From positions 372,001-436,000 of the forward strand of contig CP060219.1 in the NCBI GenBank assembly GCA_023898365.1: a DNA stretch of 64,000 nucleotides, given 5' to 3'. Below the pieces are notes generated by a model that saw only the letters and a program-made list of their open reading frames with translations, ran no database searches and was not told the origin of the DNA. Each line of letters begins with the position of its first letter. Positions within the stretch are counted from its first letter, which is position 1. Shown here piece by piece: positions 61,894-64,000 of the stretch. Source of the stretch: Candidatus Woesearchaeota archaeon. GTDB lineage: Archaea > Nanobdellota > Nanobdellia > Woesearchaeales > GCA-023898365. The position numbers and the translations under genes are program-made.

Positions 61894-62088
61894 ATGGAAG
61901 TTTTTATTGAACGAAGTCATACAACGATGAACCTTGAGTTTGAAGGAAGTGTTCGAGAACTTGCTGAGAAAATCGGTGTTAACATTGTTGAAGTGTTGTC
62001 TGTGAAGAATGGAGAAATTGTGCCAGAAGACGAACCAGTTAACAACAACGATAAAATTTCTTTTTTAAGTGTGGTGTCTGGCGGATGA
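61894..62088 (+). CDS. Ubiquitin-like sulfur carrier (MoaD/ThiS/SAMP-Urm1 type)
   Basis: A 64-aa beta-grasp protein ending in the diagnostic VVSGG. The terminal Gly-Gly is adenylated and thiocarboxylated by an E1-like enzyme and then gives sulfur to an acceptor. Its TGA overlaps the ATG of the Ncs6 gene by 4 bp, so sulfur transfer to tRNA is the most likely pathway (Urm1/SAMP2-like). No E1-like gene is in the window. Confidence 0.88.
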   Translation: MEVFIERSHTTMNLEFEGSVRELAEKIGVNIVEVLSVKNGEIVPEDEPVNNNDKISFLSVVSGG

Positions 62089-62936
62089 AATGTGAACAAT
62101 GTGCGAAGAACAGTATTAGTTCACAACCTTCACTTTGCGCAGATCATTTTGACTCCTATATTGTTGATAAAGTACAAAACACCATCAGAACCTTTTCTCT
62201 TCTTAACAAAACTGATCGAGTTCTCGTTGCAGCATCTGGAGGAAAAGATTCGACAGCAGTAATGCACCTACTTGAACGATTAGGGTATTCTTTTGATATT
62301 GTGGCAATTGACGAAGGCATTAAAGGCTATCGAAAAGGAACTCTTGAAGATTTGCGCGTGAACGCAAAAAACAATTCTCTTAAAATTCTTTCGTTCAAAA
62401 AAGAGTTTGACATCAGTCTTGATGAACACATGAAAAAAGAAAAACAGCACGCGTGCAGAGTGTGTGGTGTCTTTCGCAGAAAACTCATTGCAAAAGCTGC
62501 AAACGGATACGATGTTGTTGTCACCGGACATAATCTAGATGATGAAGCGCAGGCAATAATGATGAATGTGCTCAAAAATAACGCCGCGCTCATGAATCGA
62601 CTAGGTCCAAAGACTCGCGAACAAGAAGGCTTTACCGTGCGTATTAAACCACTGTATTTTGTTTCTGAAAAAGAAGTGCTCACGTATGTTGTTATGCATA
62701 AACTTCCTGTTCGATTTGTTGAATGCCCGTACCAACAAGATTCTTTTCGTGGAGAGGTTGGCCGATGGATTAACTCGCTTGAAAAAAGTAGTCCAGGAAC
62801 TAAAGAAAAAATTGTTCGCAAATTTCTGCGCACAACACTTGCTGTTACAGAAGAACCAAAACAAACCTGCTCACGGTGTGGTGCTCCCAGCGCCAGAAGC
62901 GTCTGCAGATCCTGCACGTTGCAAGGAAGAGTCTGA
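62085..62936 (+). CDS. tRNA 2-thiolation protein, Ncs6/CTU1-TtcA family
   Basis: A 283-aa protein. An N-terminal zinc ribbon (CEQC...C-x-x-H), the PP-loop SGGKDS near 50-55, a C-x-x-C motif (CRVCGVFRR) near 123, a GHNLDDEAQ helix near 147 and a C-terminal zinc ribbon (CSRCGAP...CRSC) are the set seen in archaeal and eukaryotic Ncs6/Ctu1. It activates tRNA wobble uridine with ATP and takes sulfur from a carrier. Directly coupled with the sulfur carrier gene. The 3' end overlaps the opposite gene 62871-63398 by 66 bp. Confidence 0.92.
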   Translation: MKCEQCAKNSISSQPSLCADHFDSYIVDKVQNTIRTFSLLNKTDRVLVAASGGKDSTAVMHLLERLGYSFDIVAIDEGIKGYRKGTLEDLRVNAKNNSLKILSFKKEFDISLDEHMKKEKQHACRVCGVFRRKLIAKAANGYDVVVTGHNLDDEAQAIMMNVLKNNAALMNRLGPKTREQEGFTVRIKPLYFVSEKEVLTYVVMHKLPVRFVECPYQQDSFRGEVGRWINSLEKSSPGTKEKIVRKFLRTTLAVTEEPKQTCSRCGAPSARSVCRSCTLQGRV

Positions 62937-63398
62937 CGATTGCGCAAGAGTATTTTTTCTTTGTTCGGTGACTTCGACAAGGTGTCTTTTGCGTTCATAC
63001 ATGTCGTTTATTTGGGAAAGAATTGCTAAACTCACTTTACCTAATTTTCTCGTAGAACATAAGGGATTCGTGTACATACAAATATTTGCTCTGCAATAAT
63101 CAACACGTTCGTTGCAACCAACAGTGAACTGATAATTGTCAGCTTTTATTTCTGGATGATATCCTGAAAGGTGTTTTCTCAACGCTTCAAGAGATGAACC
63201 AATCTGCCCATAATACTCCCGAGCAAAACCAAACATGAACATTTCACACGCGAGCGCTTCAGCAGGTCTTGCGCTAGAAAAGAACTTCATCAAGCCTTCT
63301 TGTGCAGCCGATGCGTCTCCATCAAGAACGAGTTCAAGGGCTTCTCGCGCTGCTTGTTCTCCAAAAGGTGTTTGTTTTTTTGAAATTTTGGTTTCCAT
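62871..63398 (-). CDS. Unrecognised soluble protein downstream of MCM
   Basis: A 175-aa protein, helical for the first ~115 residues (for example ALACEMFMFGFAREYYGQI near 48), with a Cys-bearing stretch (GCNERVDYCRANICMYTNPLC) near 92-113 and a Ser/Ala-rich end. GGTGAT precedes the ATG and the MCM stop lies 17 bp upstream, so it is co-transcribed with MCM. The last 66 bp overlap the Ncs6 coding end on the other strand. A role in DNA replication can only be guessed from the operon. Confidence 0.68.
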   Translation of the reverse strand: METKISKKQTPFGEQAAREALELVLDGDASAAQEGLMKFFSSARPAEALACEMFMFGFAREYYGQIGSSLEALRKHLSGYHPEIKADNYQFTVGCNERVDYCRANICMYTNPLCSTRKLGKVSLAILSQINDMYERKRHLVEVTEQRKNTLAQSSDSSLQRAGSADASGAGSTTP

Positions 63399-63415
63399 CA
63401 GTAATCACCACGCAA

Positions 63416-64000
63416 TTATATTTTACTCAAGGTGTCTGGTTTTGGGGAATATAAGTCGCCACTTCGTTTAAGTTTTTCAATCACTTCGCGAGCATCTTCA
63501 GCAGATACACCTTTTAACTCACATTCTCTAATAACATCATCAAGAGGAATCTGCTTAACACCAAGCGCTTCTTCAAGATTTGAAATGATTTCTTTTACTA
63601 AGTGAATACCTGAACGGGTTGATGCGGTGATGGTTGTGGTAATGCGATCAATATCGAATTTTCCTGTTTTTGGATCAACACCGATTTGTTGCAAACAATA
63701 ATGGGTAAGATCGATGGCGATTTTTGCATCATCTTTTGTGACTGTTTTTGAAAGACGTGTTCTTGCCGAAGCTTCTGCGAGGCGAATTAATCCTTCAAGT
63801 TGACGAGCACTAATAGGAATGGATTTAATACTGTCAGTGCCATCCCCTCCATAATTTCTCATCTCGACAAAGTATCGTTTGATCTCTTCAAGAGCTGGCG
63901 TGGTAAGTGCTGGTTTAACATGTTGCTTTGCGTATGCCACATATTTACGAATAATGTCATCGCTAAGCGGTTGATAGGGTTTCTCGTTTTCATCTCCTTT
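63416..64000 (-). CDS. mcm: MCM replicative helicase, C-terminal part (cut by window edge)
   Basis: The open frame runs off the right edge, leaving about 194 C-terminal residues. Motifs: PLSDDIIRKYVAYAK followed by KPALT (helical part of the AAA lid), PISARQLEGLIRLAEASAR (sensor 2 region) near the middle, and a C-terminal winged-helix (EDAREVIEKLKRSGDLYSP). These are specific for MCM. The Walker motifs are beyond the edge. An apparent GTG start at 63940 is only an in-frame codon and not the true start. Confidence 0.93.
   Translation of the reverse strand, partial: KGDENEKPYQPLSDDIIRKYVAYAKQHVKPALTTPALEEIKRYFVEMRNYGGDGTDSIKSIPISARQLEGLIRLAEASARTRLSKTVTKDDAKIAIDLTHYCLQQIGVDPKTGKFDIDRITTTITASTRSGIHLVKEIISNLEEALGVKQIPLDDVIRECELKGVSAEDAREVIEKLKRSGDLYSPKPDTLSKI

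Noticed and set aside
62327..62998. Minus-strand frame of 223 codons across the Ncs6 gene
   Set aside because: Ncs6 on the plus strand has clear catalytic and zinc motifs; the opposite frame has no motif and is an antisense shadow.
63940..63943. GTG start for a short 174-aa protein at the right end
   Set aside because: The frame continues through the window edge and upstream residues match MCM, so this is an internal codon.

Overview
The window looks archaeal. It carries an NMD3-like protein, a PAN-type proteasomal AAA ATPase, an RPA-type single-strand DNA-binding protein with a zinc finger, the C-terminal end of MCM helicase, an Ncs6-type tRNA thiolase, and many TATA boxes of the form TTTATAAAT about 27 bp upstream of start codons. 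Together with dozens of small membrane-anchored proteins, a giant surface protein and low similarity of most genes to familiar families, this suggests a DPANN-type archaeon (Woesearchaeota/Pacearchaeota-like). That placement is inference; no rRNA gene is present.

Layout. 1-65: tRNA-Thr cut by the window edge. 106-3386: MoxR ATPase, DUF58, VWA and DUF212/PAP2-like operon (minus). 3486-4769: a charged cytosolic protein (plus). 4824-32679: a long minus-strand surface locus. It runs from a 61-aa helix-turn-helix protein through a 5753-aa mosaic surface protein, a 413-aa membrane-anchored partner, a 117-aa helix-turn-helix paralogue and several small anchored or exported proteins to a 687-aa cysteine-repeat receptor-like protein. 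It ends with two tiny ribbon-helix-helix proteins and a 1212-aa cadherin/Ig-like protein. 32904-39849: housekeeping genes (PAN, NMD3, unknown, tandem DsbA, glutaredoxin, RPA) and one coiled-coil membrane protein.

39902-53615: about eighteen mostly unrecognised proteins, nearly all with a single N-terminal membrane helix and many with a type IV pilin-like start (K/R, then A/S/G, then Q or another residue, then a hydrophobic helix). They sit in several short operons with ATGA overlaps. One carries a lytic-transglycosylase (SLT) domain. Two genes of only 42 and 33 codons start operons here. 53669-60879: two large exported Cys-rich proteins. 60938-61813: SpoIIM-like membrane protein. 61894-62936: a ubiquitin-like sulfur carrier overlapping Ncs6. 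62871-64000: a protein of unknown role and the MCM C-terminus.

The most novel-looking parts are two self-contained regulatory arrangements. First, six copies of a 13-bp palindrome (CTTACA-W-TGTAAG) surround the TATA box of the giant-protein operon, whose first gene encodes a small helix-turn-helix protein. Second, five 9-bp iterons lie between the TATA box and the start of the paired ribbon-helix-helix genes that precede the 1212-aa surface protein. Both suggest autoregulated switching of cell-surface proteins. All functions are read from sequence motifs only.
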